Shown here: one piece after another, positions 7,678 through 15,238 of the stretch
Numbering within the stretch: the stretch's first letter is position 1
Layout of the letters: every line of letters begins with the position of its first letter
Source: Parabacteroides goldsteinii DSM 19448 = WAL 12034
GTDB taxonomy: Bacteria; Bacteroidota; Bacteroidia; Bacteroidales; Tannerellaceae
Direction of reading: 5' to 3'
Length of the DNA stretch: 64,000 bases
NCBI RefSeq assembly: GCF_000969835.1
Contig: NZ_KQ033912.1
Location: 1,134,216 to 1,198,215 of the forward strand
Program-made: the position numbers and the translations under genes
Notes under the pieces: generated by a model
What the model was told of the DNA's origin: nothing
What the model saw: the letters and a program-made list of their open reading frames with translations, nothing else
Databases searched by the model: none

Positions 7678-8280
7678 ATGGGCCGATCTTTTCTGATACA
7701 GCAACTAAAGAATGGCAATGAAAAAGCCTTTGAACAGATAGTTAAATCTTACTGGCCTCGTTTATATGCATTTACCAATATTTATGTGATAAACAAAGAG
7801 GCAGCAAAAGAAATTGTACAGGATACCTTTCTGGTCCTTTGGGATCAAAGAAAGATTCTGGATGATAATACCTGCCTGATCACTTATCTGATGGTTGTCA
7901 GCCGTAATAAATGCCTAAACTATCTGAAAAGCCTGCAACTAAATACAATACCGATAGATGATCTGAATGAATATACCGTTTATCAAAGGAGCAATATATA
8001 TGTCCTTGAAGATGATTCACTGGAAATACTTATTACAAAGGAACTGAACCAGGCAATAGCAATCTCATTAGAAAAATTGCCAATGCGGACCAGAGAGATT
8101 TTTATGCTAAGCCGATACAGCGGTCTTAGAAATAAAGAAATTGCAGATCAACTGGAAATTTCAACAAAAAATGTTGAATACCATATCAACAACGCTTTAA
8201 AACAACTGAAATGTGATCTTATGCAGGACTATTTTACTGTTGCCATCTGCATTCTCCAATTTATTTGGATGAAAAAATAA
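7678..8280 (+). CDS. ECF-type RNA polymerase sigma-70 factor with hydrophobic tail
   Basis: The 200-residue product has region 2 at about residues 15-85 (YWPRLYAF, AAKEIVQDTFLVLWDQR, ITYLMVVSRNKCLNYLK). A region 4 helix-turn-helix lies at about 130-180 (LPMRTREIFMLSRYSGLRNKEIADQL, then STKNVEYHINNALKQLK). It is a paralogue of the sigma factor at 27767-28363. The last 16 or so residues (FTVAICILQFIWMKK) are strongly hydrophobic, which is odd for a cytoplasmic factor. The feature recurs in the paralogue and in the relic at 4210-4278. No FecR-type anti-sigma gene follows; the gene ends at a terminator. The sigma gene may act on the neighbouring cassettes, but this is inference. Confidence 0.9.
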   Translation: MGRSFLIQQLKNGNEKAFEQIVKSYWPRLYAFTNIYVINKEAAKEIVQDTFLVLWDQRKILDDNTCLITYLMVVSRNKCLNYLKSLQLNTIPIDDLNEYTVYQRSNIYVLEDDSLEILITKELNQAIAISLEKLPMRTREIFMLSRYSGLRNKEIADQLEISTKNVEYHINNALKQLKCDLMQDYFTVAICILQFIWMKK

Positions 8281-8317
8281 ACGTAACTTAATATTAGATA
8301 TACACATATAAAAGAAA

Positions 8318-8356
8318 GAGCAGAGCCTCCCGTCGGAAACTCTGCTCATCTTTTTT
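8318..8356 (+). terminator. Intrinsic terminator after the ECF sigma gene
   Basis: An 8-bp stem (GAGCAGAG at 8318-8325 with CTCTGCTC at 8340-8347) is followed by a T6 run. The downstream CCTGTACAGGAAATCAAC resembles the flank of the terminator at 4088-4126. Confidence 0.85.
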
Positions 8357-8386
8357 CCTGTACAGGAAATCAACATCACCTAGTCA

Positions 8387-9685
8387 TCAAAAAGCAAATC
8401 TCACGCCGAACTGTACCGATGCACAGAGTGGCTGCTCTTTCCGGATCGTCTCAACCACACTCTTATCATCAAAATAATAGGCGATACCGGGTTCGGCATA
8501 GATACTAACGGGTTTTGCTATATCATATTGTACGCCAAGAGCTGCTAAAGCAGAAAACTGTACTTTATCAACATCAAGGTCTGTCTTACTTTTACGCTGA
8601 CGGACGTTATTCAGATAATAATCCGTATTCAGACTGCCATCCACACACATCTCCGCCATAGCACCGGCAGAAGCGTAGAATGACAAACGGTCTTTCTTCC
8701 AGATCGTATAATTCACCTTCAAAGGTATTCCCAGATAATGCAGGCGTTGTTCCTGTTTATAGAAATCACCTTCACCGGCGGTCAACTCCGAAGAAAGGAA
8801 GGTATAAATCAACCCGCTCTCCAAAGACAACCGGTCGCTTATCCGCTTCTTAACCGAAAGGCCGGCAGACAAAGGATATCTGTGCTTCATCTTCGTTCCG
8901 GTCGATTTCTGATAATTCGCAGCGGCAATCTTCTCAAACATTGTAAAGTCTGCCGGATCCCCGAAGTTAGGAGCATTCGACGCCACATCTTTCATGTAGT
9001 CGTCAAATGTCCCTGAACCCGGGTTATTATTCACACTTACATCCGAACGGGTTGCCGCATTAAACATCTGCAATCCTCCTGTGGCAGAGGAATAGCGGTC
9101 AAACATATTCCCGGCATACAAACTAAAACTCCATCCTTTAGCAGAAGGAGCCGGTTCCACCGGTAACGGCTCGTAACTCTTCTCCGGAACATATTCGTAC
9201 TGCCCGCTTTCCACTACGGAACGGTTATTGTACGAATTACTTTCCGTCGCATGCTCTTCTCCTATCTCCGCATGAAAATAAGCGGAAATAGACATGTAAA
9301 CCTCCGATACTACCTGCGACAAGTCTGGCAACTGCGGTTCAGCCGTTTTCACTGTAGCCGCCAGTTTTTTCACTACCGGTTGCGGTTTGATCGGCTCTAC
9401 TGGCACAACCGGAGCAGACGGACTCTCCACTTTTTCCGCAGGAAGAACGATATCCGACAAGACCGGCTCTATCTCTTTATCTATCCCCATAAAGTAAAGA
9501 GCAGAACCTAAAACTGCCAAAAAAGACACTGCTGCCGCCAACCAACGATAAGGGAAGCGACGAACTTCAGCAGGAGCCGGAGCGAACGCAGCTTCCAGCC
9601 TCTCCCAGCCATCCTCCGGCAACGGCAGACGGTATTCAACCGACCGATTCCGGTATTCCTCTATTAATTTATCTTCCATTTTCAT
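8387..9685 (-). CDS. Inner-membrane-anchored protein with C-terminal outer-membrane-type beta-barrel
   Basis: The 432-residue product starts at the ATG at 9685, which overlaps the sigma stop codon as ATGA, so the two genes are translationally coupled. Residues 1-45 form a charged cytoplasmic-type segment (EDKLIEEYRNRSVEYRLPLP, then EDGWERLEAAF). One membrane helix (YRWLAAAVSFLAVLGSALYF) follows. A Pro/Val/Lys-rich linker with PVVPVEPIKPQPVVKKL leads to about 220 residues of alternating strands ending in SVQFGVRFAF, a PorT/OMP_b-brl-like barrel. The N-terminal half occupies the place of an anti-sigma factor: coupled to an ECF sigma gene and crossing the inner membrane once. The barrel could then span the outer membrane and make a direct sensor. 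The anti-sigma role is inferred from context. Confidence 0.75.
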   Translation of the reverse strand: MKMEDKLIEEYRNRSVEYRLPLPEDGWERLEAAFAPAPAEVRRFPYRWLAAAVSFLAVLGSALYFMGIDKEIEPVLSDIVLPAEKVESPSAPVVPVEPIKPQPVVKKLAATVKTAEPQLPDLSQVVSEVYMSISAYFHAEIGEEHATESNSYNNRSVVESGQYEYVPEKSYEPLPVEPAPSAKGWSFSLYAGNMFDRYSSATGGLQMFNAATRSDVSVNNNPGSGTFDDYMKDVASNAPNFGDPADFTMFEKIAAANYQKSTGTKMKHRYPLSAGLSVKKRISDRLSLESGLIYTFLSSELTAGEGDFYKQEQRLHYLGIPLKVNYTIWKKDRLSFYASAGAMAEMCVDGSLNTDYYLNNVRQRKSKTDLDVDKVQFSALAALGVQYDIAKPVSIYAEPGIAYYFDDKSVVETIRKEQPLCASVQFGVRFAF

Positions 9686-10233
9686 CTTCCGGCTTGTTTC
9701 TGAATGTAATCGTTTACTTTCTTTACCAGCATTGCTTTTGCCCGGCATAGTTGTGACGATGATGATCGTTCGTTTATATGCAGAAGCTCGGCAATCTCTT
9801 TATGACTTCGTTCTTCAAATGTATATAAGTTAAACACGGTGCGATATCCCGTTGGTAACTCCTGGACGAATTGCATCAGGACCGACGTCGGGATCTGTTC
9901 GATCTCCTCCGGAGGCTCTTCTTCTGTTTCAGCAATAATATCAAGGGGGACTACTTGTTTGAGGACATCCTTTTTCCGAAGGTACTCCAACGCCGTATTT
10001 ACAAATATACGGCTCATCCACGCTTTCAAACTCCCTTCTCCGCGATACGAAAAACTTGAGCAAGAGGAGAATACTTTCAAGAATCCGTCATGCAACAGAT
10101 CGTAAGCTACGTCCATACCTCCTGTGTACCGGAAGCAAATGCTTAACATTTGTTCCGCATAAGTATCGTAGAGTTCTTTACGGGCTGCATTCACACCCCG
10201 CATACACTGCTTTATCAGTTCTGCTTCACCCAT
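9682..10233 (-). CDS. ECF-type RNA polymerase sigma-70 factor
   Basis: The 183-residue sigma factor starts at the ATG at 10233; a TTG one codon upstream is less likely. Region 2 spans about residues 10-80 (RKELYDTYAEQMLSICFRYT, AYDLLHDGFLKVFSS, SLKAWMSRIFVNTALEYLRK). Region 4 spans about 125-175 (LPTGYRTVFNLYTFEERSHK, then EIAELL and SSSSQLCRAKAMLVKK). It resembles the sigma factors paired with PorT-like proteins in many Bacteroidetes. It is unlike the SusCD-linked sigma factors elsewhere in this window and lacks their hydrophobic tail. Its stop overlaps the start of the downstream barrel protein by 4 nt, indicating an operon of at least two genes. Confidence 0.92.
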   Translation of the reverse strand: MGEAELIKQCMRGVNAARKELYDTYAEQMLSICFRYTGGMDVAYDLLHDGFLKVFSSCSSFSYRGEGSLKAWMSRIFVNTALEYLRKKDVLKQVVPLDIIAETEEEPPEEIEQIPTSVLMQFVQELPTGYRTVFNLYTFEERSHKEIAELLHINERSSSSQLCRAKAMLVKKVNDYIQKQAGR

Positions 10234-10381
10234 CAACGCCGCGCGTGTTTATTATATAAATGTAATGACTGCGGGAATACTGCATGCAATTTCAAAAATT
10301 TTCTGCCAAAGTAGTAAAATAATACGGAAAATTGACAAATCAACAGGCAAAACTGTTATCTTACAAAGCATCTCATTCCGC

Positions 10382-10389
10382 TATTTTTG
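10382..10389 (+). promoter_or_regulatory. Bacteroidales -7 motif TATTTTTG before the DUF302 gene
   Basis: TATTTTTG fits TAnnTTTG and lies 31 nt upstream of the ATG at 10421. This supports that start over the TTG/ATG codons further upstream. Confidence 0.5.
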
Positions 10390-10420
10390 TAAAATAATGA
10401 TCTATAATAAAAGGTGTAAC

Positions 10421-10882
10421 ATGAGAAAGTATTTATCTATTCTGGCAGGGCTCCTGTTTGCAGGAGTGGTGCTGGCACAAAAAGGAGCAAATAATATGAA
10501 TAATCAGGCAAGCAAATTCAGTGTAGACGAAACGATGGGACGGATCGAGCAAATCCTTCAGAAAATGGATATCCCGGTATTCGCCAAATTTGATCATCAG
10601 AAAAACGCAGAAGAAGTAGGGTTAGATTTACGCCCGAACCAGGTTATTGTCTTCGGATCTCCGAAGGTAGGAACAAAGTTGATGCAGGAAAACCCGGCCA
10701 TCTCCATCGAGTTACCCCTTAAAATTTCTGTTTGGGAAGACAAGAACGGCAAAGTATGGACTTCTTTCCCTCAAATGGAACACTTGGCATCGGAATATGG
10801 GTTGGAAAAAGAACCGGTTATCGGGAAGATGCAGGAATTACTGGAAAAGATTGTCAATCAATCGACCGATAACAATAAGTAA
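10421..10882 (+). CDS. Secreted DUF302-domain protein
   Basis: The 153-residue product has a signal peptide (MRKYLSILAGLLFAGVVLAQ). A DUF302-like domain follows: SVDETMGRIEQILQKMDIPV, FAKFDHQKNAEEVGL, LRPNQVIVFGSPKVGTKLMQ, then ISIELPLKISVWED. DUF302 folds are small alpha/beta domains found in bacteria and archaea, sometimes fused to redox or heme-related modules; no activity is established. The start at 10421 is set by the signal peptide and the upstream -7 motif. The gene stands alone between two minus-strand operons and is closed by a hairpin at 10903-10935. Confidence 0.85.
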   Translation: MRKYLSILAGLLFAGVVLAQKGANNMNNQASKFSVDETMGRIEQILQKMDIPVFAKFDHQKNAEEVGLDLRPNQVIVFGSPKVGTKLMQENPAISIELPLKISVWEDKNGKVWTSFPQMEHLASEYGLEKEPVIGKMQELLEKIVNQSTDNNK

Positions 10883-10902
10883 TGAACAAAAGGCCCTTCT
10901 CT

Positions 10903-10935
10903 CCCGTACTTGACTGTTGTAATGTCAAGTACGGG
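10903..10935. terminator. Hairpin between convergent genes
   Basis: A perfect 12-bp stem (CCCGTACTTGAC with GTCAAGTACGGG) with a 9-nt loop lies between the convergent DUF302 gene and the signal peptidase gene. Neither side has a strong T-run, so termination is likely but not certain. Confidence 0.6.
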
Positions 10936-10943
10936 CAAACATC

Positions 10944-11621
10944 TCAATGCAAACGATGAAACAATCTGAAAAAGCGAAATCTACAAAATTCCTTCTGATC
11001 ACAATCGATCGAAAACAACACACGGTCAACCTTTCCAACCACAGAACTCTCCGGAATATAACCAAACGATCTACTGTCGTAAGATTCGGAGGAATTATCC
11101 CCTAACACAAAATAATAATTCTGCTTTACCCGGTAACAGGAATCACCCCTACCATTTATATAGATGTTATTTTTCCTCATAAAGGAAGAGACATACTCAT
11201 TATCAAGTATTTTCTTCAAACTCGAATAATTCTCCCTATTAAAAGTAATAGTATCTCCGGCAGAAATAACTCCTGCAACCCTTTTCACCAACAAAATATC
11301 AGGTCTTTCAGGACTATTAAAAACAATGATATCAGAGATGCATGGACTTCTAAAACCTTTTATTCTGCGATACCCCCAATTTGTTCCTCTATCTTTTTCC
11401 CATAAAGTCCTGTTCCATGTAAACACATTTATTAATGGAATATCACTCCAACGAACAGGCAAACGAGCACCATAAGTCAATTTATCTATCCACAACCAAT
11501 CTCCGATAAGAATTGCAGGCTCCATACTCGAAGACGGCACAAGACAGATCTCTCCTCCAAAAACTCTGAAGAATACACATAAGATTATAAATAGTAGACC
11601 TATAACAGATATTCTTTTCAT
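10944..11621 (-). CDS. Type I signal peptidase (S26) of cassette 2
   Basis: This membrane-anchored serine peptidase would cleave signal peptides on the periplasmic face of the inner membrane. The 225-residue protein has one N-terminal membrane helix (residues 4-22). The catalytic serine box PSSSMEP puts the nucleophile at Ser32, LLVKRVAG supplies the general-base lysine at Lys113, and box E GDNSSESYDSRSFG is at 173-186. These are all S26A hallmarks. It is the last gene of the cassette 2 operon, 25 nt after a propeller lipoprotein gene, rather than beside lepA or other housekeeping genes. This suggests a dedicated role in maturing the cassette products, although lipoproteins themselves are cut by a different enzyme. 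The short form lacks the long insertions of housekeeping Bacteroidales LepB. Confidence 0.9.
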   Translation of the reverse strand: MKRISVIGLLFIILCVFFRVFGGEICLVPSSSMEPAILIGDWLWIDKLTYGARLPVRWSDIPLINVFTWNRTLWEKDRGTNWGYRRIKGFRSPCISDIIVFNSPERPDILLVKRVAGVISAGDTITFNRENYSSLKKILDNEYVSSFMRKNNIYINGRGDSCYRVKQNYYFVLGDNSSESYDSRSFGYIPESSVVGKVDRVLFSIDCDQKEFCRFRFFRLFHRLH

Positions 11622-11646
11622 TCTTTCATTTTCAGAGAATATAGAA

Positions 11647-12849
11647 CTAAAATTTTAATTCATAAAAGAACAAGATCGGATTACTGTCTTCTGTCAAGCC
11701 TTTGTAAAATTCATCTATTTCCTCTTTCTTTCCAAGCTTGTATAGTTCATCTTTATAAGCAAGAGCAATATCCGAACGAGTATCTACAACTACCGTATTA
11801 TCACCATAACGAGCTTTCGGCGCATCAAAAAAGCAAAAAAAAGGACTATAACGAAAGCAATCACAACAAAAAGTACGCTGTTTAGCATTAGAATAAATAC
11901 CAAAACGATAACCGGGAAATCCTGATTCAAAAATATGAAATATAGCACCATCCTTCAATTCTATAAAATCTCCATTGAAAAATGGGTTATTCCGGCGTTG
12001 TTCTCTCAATAGATCATTTGTTATATCTTCATTTAATATCATTGGTTTAGCTCCTTTTATATTCAGATGATAAGCTAACTCAATGCCATTAGGAGTCAAC
12101 AAAAAGATAGAATCTGTATTTGGATTATTGTACAATACACGATCATTAAATTGTCGAATCGGTTCCAATATAGTACTCGTATATTCTTTTTTATAATAAC
12201 TTTGAAATGCTGAACTAGATACATTTCCAAACAAGTCTGTGATAACCAAGAGAGGCTTATAATTTTTATTTTCTCCAGGTATAACTGTTCCTCCTGACCA
12301 AAAACCTGCAATCAAATTATCTGTTAAAAACTCACTCTCACTGAACCAGTAAGGAAGTTTTACTGATTTTACGTAGATTCCACCTATACTATAATATTTT
12401 AGACATCCACTCTTCAAATCTGTTATGACAAGCATTTCTTTCCCCGGGGTGAAAGCGACATGATCCAACGATCCATACTCCATTAGTCCTTGTACCAATG
12501 TACCTATTTTATATAAAAAATGGCCCTTCCCATCATAGACTGTTATTGTTTTAGATTTCTCAGCATCTACTATAATAATTTTGTCATCAACAAACAAAAT
12601 TTGAGAAATACCTCCAACTAGATTATCACCTGTAGTTTCCAACTTCACATAGTTGACTTTAGTCATTAAACTATCGAATGGTAAGCAATCCTTATTTAAG
12701 TCAATATTCACCTCTACAAACTTCTGGTGACTTATCATAGAAGCTATTGGAACAGAGTTATCAATCTTTTCCTGAAGTTTCTGAAAAGATTTATGACATG
12801 ACCAAAAAGAAATAGAGACCAAAGTCATTCCTAATATAATTTTATTCAT
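11647..12849 (-). CDS. BF3164-like 6-bladed beta-propeller lipoprotein, tandem copy A
   Basis: The 400-residue lipoprotein carries a lipobox ending SFWSC (Cys18) and then a DUF5128-type propeller body. Blade motifs include MTKVNYVKLETTGDNLVGGI, ITVYDGKGHFLYKIG and VAFTPGKEMLVITDLKSG. From about residue 50 to the C-terminus it is almost identical to the protein at 13487-14683, whereas the N-terminal 45 residues differ completely. This points to a recent duplication or gene conversion restricted to the mature domain. A thioredoxin-like gene lies between the two copies. The function is unknown; a surface or periplasmic partner of the secreted peptide is plausible from context. Confidence 0.88.
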   Translation of the reverse strand: MNKIILGMTLVSISFWSCHKSFQKLQEKIDNSVPIASMISHQKFVEVNIDLNKDCLPFDSLMTKVNYVKLETTGDNLVGGISQILFVDDKIIIVDAEKSKTITVYDGKGHFLYKIGTLVQGLMEYGSLDHVAFTPGKEMLVITDLKSGCLKYYSIGGIYVKSVKLPYWFSESEFLTDNLIAGFWSGGTVIPGENKNYKPLLVITDLFGNVSSSAFQSYYKKEYTSTILEPIRQFNDRVLYNNPNTDSIFLLTPNGIELAYHLNIKGAKPMILNEDITNDLLREQRRNNPFFNGDFIELKDGAIFHIFESGFPGYRFGIYSNAKQRTFCCDCFRYSPFFCFFDAPKARYGDNTVVVDTRSDIALAYKDELYKLGKKEEIDEFYKGLTEDSNPILFFYELKF

Positions 12850-12876
12850 CTGTTATATAGTTATTTGATACAACTT

Positions 12877-13482
12877 CTATTTAAAATATCTATTTTCTAT
12901 TAGTTCGAAATAAGTATTTGCAATCTGAGGTTCATATTTGTCTGGGACAAAAACATGACTTGTCCGCATTGTACTATCCAACATAAAGCAATAAGGAAAA
13001 TTTATCCGCTCACAGGATATCGGCAGTTTATCGACTAGATAAACTGGATATTTAATATTCAAACGATCTACCAATATTTTAAGTGCTTGCCGATTTGGAT
13101 AAGAAGCGAATAACAGAATTCTTTTGTTGAAAAGATCACTATTATACAATCTCATTACTTTAATCAGCAGAAAGCGAACACATTCTTCACAATTTGTTTC
13201 CGCAAATCGAATAATCAAACAAGGCTTATCTGTTAAAATTTCAGACAGACCAACTTCATTCTTATTCAAATCATAAACCACAGTAGTTGTATCTAAAATA
13301 GAATTATCATTATAAACACCTATTTTAAAATTATTTTCCAGTACTTCTATTAATCTATCATCCTTTACAGATTGTTTTTCGGCAGTCAACGAAGCTTTAT
13401 CTTTGAACAGGTTCAAACATATTACACTCAACAATATATCAACCAAAAGCAAAATGGCAATTATTACTTTCACTTTATACAT
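12877..13482 (-). CDS. Membrane-anchored thioredoxin-like protein
   Basis: The 201-residue product has one N-terminal membrane helix (about residues 4-24) and a periplasmic thioredoxin-fold domain. The strand-turn LIIRFAETNCEECVRFLL carries a CxxC pair (Cys98-Glu-Glu-Cys101). A segment with FPYCFMLDSTM, reminiscent of the cis-Pro loop, and a C-terminal helix follow. This is the layout of thiol-disulfide exchange proteins of the periplasm, but the acidic CEEC active site is not that of DsbA or TlpA. It sits in cassette 2, 4 nt after one propeller gene and 27 nt before the other. The operon's secreted peptide has four cysteines, an obvious candidate substrate. Redox activity and substrate are inferred. 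Confidence 0.72.
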   Translation of the reverse strand: MYKVKVIIAILLLVDILLSVICLNLFKDKASLTAEKQSVKDDRLIEVLENNFKIGVYNDNSILDTTTVVYDLNKNEVGLSEILTDKPCLIIRFAETNCEECVRFLLIKVMRLYNSDLFNKRILLFASYPNRQALKILVDRLNIKYPVYLVDKLPISCERINFPYCFMLDSTMRTSHVFVPDKYEPQIANTYFELIENRYFK

Positions 13483-13486
13483 AAAA

Positions 13487-14683
13487 CTAAAATTTTAATT
13501 CATAAAAAAATAGGACAGGATTACTATCCTCTGTCAAATCTTTATAAAACTCATCTATTTCCTCTTTCTTTCCAAGCTTGTATAGTTCATCTTTATAAGC
13601 AAGAACAATATCCGAACGAGTATCTACAACTACCGTATTATCACCATAGCGAGCTTTAGGAGCATCAAAAAAACAGAAAAAAGGACTATAACGAATGTCA
13701 TTACAACAAAAAGTACGCTGTTTAGCATTAGAATAAATACCAAAACGATAACCAGGAAATCCTGATTCAAAAATATGAAATATAGCACCATCCTTTAATT
13801 CGATAAAATCACCATTGAAAAATGGGTTATTCCGACGATGCTCTCTCAATAGATCATTTGTTATATCTTCATTTATTATCATTGGTTTAGCTCCTTTTAT
13901 ATTCAGATGATAAGCTAACTCAATACTATTGGAGGTCAATAGATAAATAGAATCTGTATTTGGATTATTGTACAGTACACGATCCTCGAATTTTCGAATC
14001 GGTTCGAAAATTGTACTCGTATATTCCTTCCTATAATAACTCTGAAACGCCGAAGAAGAAATATTTCCCAATAAGTCTGTAACTACCAAAAGTGGCTTAT
14101 AATTCTTATTTTCCCCTGGTATAACAGTCCCTCCTGACCAAAAACCAGCAATCAAATTATCAGTTATAAACTCACAACGACTAAACCAATAAGGTAATTT
14201 CACCGATTTCACATAATGCCCATCTATACTATAATATTTTAGACGTCCACTCTTCAAATCTGTTATGACAAGCATTTCTTTCCCCGGAGTAAAAGCTACA
14301 TGATTCAACGCTCCATACTCCATTGGTCCTTGTCCAAAGGCTCCTATTTTATATAGATAATGGCCTTTTTCATTATAAACTGTAATTGTTTTAGATTGTC
14401 CAGCATCTACTATTATGATTTTGTCATCTACAAACAAAAGTTGAGAAATTTCTCCTATAAGATTATCACCTGTAGTTTCCAACTTTACATAGTTTACTTT
14501 ATTCATCAAGCTATCAAAAGGCAAGCAATCATTGTTCAAATCAATATGAACTTCTATTGGATTTTCTATATTTCTTAAAAGAGAAATCTCCTCCTTTTTA
14601 TCAGAAAAATTGGGGGAATTTTTCCTACAAGATAAAAAAATCACAATTAAAGTAAATAAAAATAATAAGATATTTCTTTTCAT
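13487..14683 (-). CDS. BF3164-like 6-bladed beta-propeller lipoprotein, tandem copy B
   Basis: The 398-residue product starts at the ATG at 14683 (a TTG two codons earlier is unlikely) and has the lipobox IVIFLSC (Cys19). The propeller body matches copy A (11647-12849) nearly residue for residue, for example VNYVKLETTGDNLIGEISQL and the C-terminal LTEDSNPVLFFYELKF. Even the DNA around the two stop codons is alike. Its stop lies only 4 nt before the thioredoxin-like gene. A hairpin separates it from the upstream peptide gene, as in cassette 1. The two copies form a direct repeat of about 1.04 kb that could recombine and delete the thioredoxin-like gene. Confidence 0.88.
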   Translation of the reverse strand: MKRNILLFLFTLIVIFLSCRKNSPNFSDKKEEISLLRNIENPIEVHIDLNNDCLPFDSLMNKVNYVKLETTGDNLIGEISQLLFVDDKIIIVDAGQSKTITVYNEKGHYLYKIGAFGQGPMEYGALNHVAFTPGKEMLVITDLKSGRLKYYSIDGHYVKSVKLPYWFSRCEFITDNLIAGFWSGGTVIPGENKNYKPLLVVTDLLGNISSSAFQSYYRKEYTSTIFEPIRKFEDRVLYNNPNTDSIYLLTSNSIELAYHLNIKGAKPMIINEDITNDLLREHRRNNPFFNGDFIELKDGAIFHIFESGFPGYRFGIYSNAKQRTFCCNDIRYSPFFCFFDAPKARYGDNTVVVDTRSDIVLAYKDELYKLGKKEEIDEFYKDLTEDSNPVLFFYELKF

Positions 14684-14729
14684 GTTCAATTCATATTATA
14701 AATATAATAATTCATATTCAAATTACATC

Positions 14730-14776
14730 GGACAAGTATTTTTTAAGCTAATTATCAACTCAAAAAACACTTGTCC
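14730..14776 (-). terminator. Hairpin between the peptide and lipoprotein genes (cassette 2)
   Basis: GGACAAGT (14730-14737) pairs with ACTTGTCC (14769-14776), and T6/A6 runs extend the stem to about 15 bp with wobbles. It lies just after the peptide stop on the minus strand. It occupies the same position as the hairpin at 6013-6045 in cassette 1 although the sequence differs. Confidence 0.6.
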
Positions 14777-14789
14777 AAGATAATCTCTA

Positions 14790-15221
14790 TTATCTACAAG
14801 GATTAAAGTTTACACAGACTTCTACCATGTTAGTAGCATCTTCACAATATAGCTTTTCGGCATCATACTCTTCTGTTGTTGTTACAGTAGTTGTTGTCGT
14901 ATTTCCACTAGAACTACCTGTAGTTCCTGAAACTCCAGCAGAAGCACCTCCCATCCCTGCGGAAACACCTCCACCTACAGAAGAAGAATTTCCGGAAGTC
15001 GTAGTTGTAACCGTTGTTGTTGTTTTCCCACAGTGGGCAGTCGTTGATTGCTGATGCCCATAAGATTGATCTCCTCCCGAATTACTAGCTTGTGCCAACA
15101 CAAATAAATTCAATGAGTTACTCTTTAATCCATAATCATCCAGTGCGTATTCAAGATTCAAACCCAGCCCCATTAACAGAGCTACCACACCAGCTAAAGA
15201 AATAATGTTTTTCTTTTTCAT
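14790..15221 (-). CDS. NVEALA-like secreted Thr/Ser-rich four-Cys peptide (cassette 2)
   Basis: The 143-residue exported peptide has MKKKNIISLAGVVALLMGLG, then NLEYALDDYG and the NSLNLFVLAQA stretch that corresponds to the NVEALA processing region. The mature part contains a low-complexity block (residues 67-116) in which 28 of 50 residues are Thr or Ser, the rest being mostly Gly, Ala and Val. Cysteines are at 64, 126, 136 and 142, the last three as CEDATNMVEVCVNFNPC. Cassette 1's peptide has the same C-terminal cysteine pattern but a much shorter Thr/Ser block. The block resembles mucin-type O-glycosylation substrates, and the TMTC-like gene starts the same operon 17 nt upstream. The general Bacteroidetes O-glycosylation motif D-S/T-(A/I/L/V/M/T) is absent. 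No function is known. Confidence 0.78.
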   Translation of the reverse strand: MKKKNIISLAGVVALLMGLGLNLEYALDDYGLKSNSLNLFVLAQASNSGGDQSYGHQQSTTAHCGKTTTTVTTTTSGNSSSVGGGVSAGMGGASAGVSGTTGSSSGNTTTTTVTTTEEYDAEKLYCEDATNMVEVCVNFNPCR

Positions 15222-15238
15222 AATGTAAAATATTTATA

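Noticed and set aside
7485..7721. A 78-codon open frame upstream of and overlapping the sigma factor
   Set aside because: It has no recognisable domain, crosses a strong inverted repeat, and overlaps the sigma start out of frame; it is more likely leader or remnant sequence.
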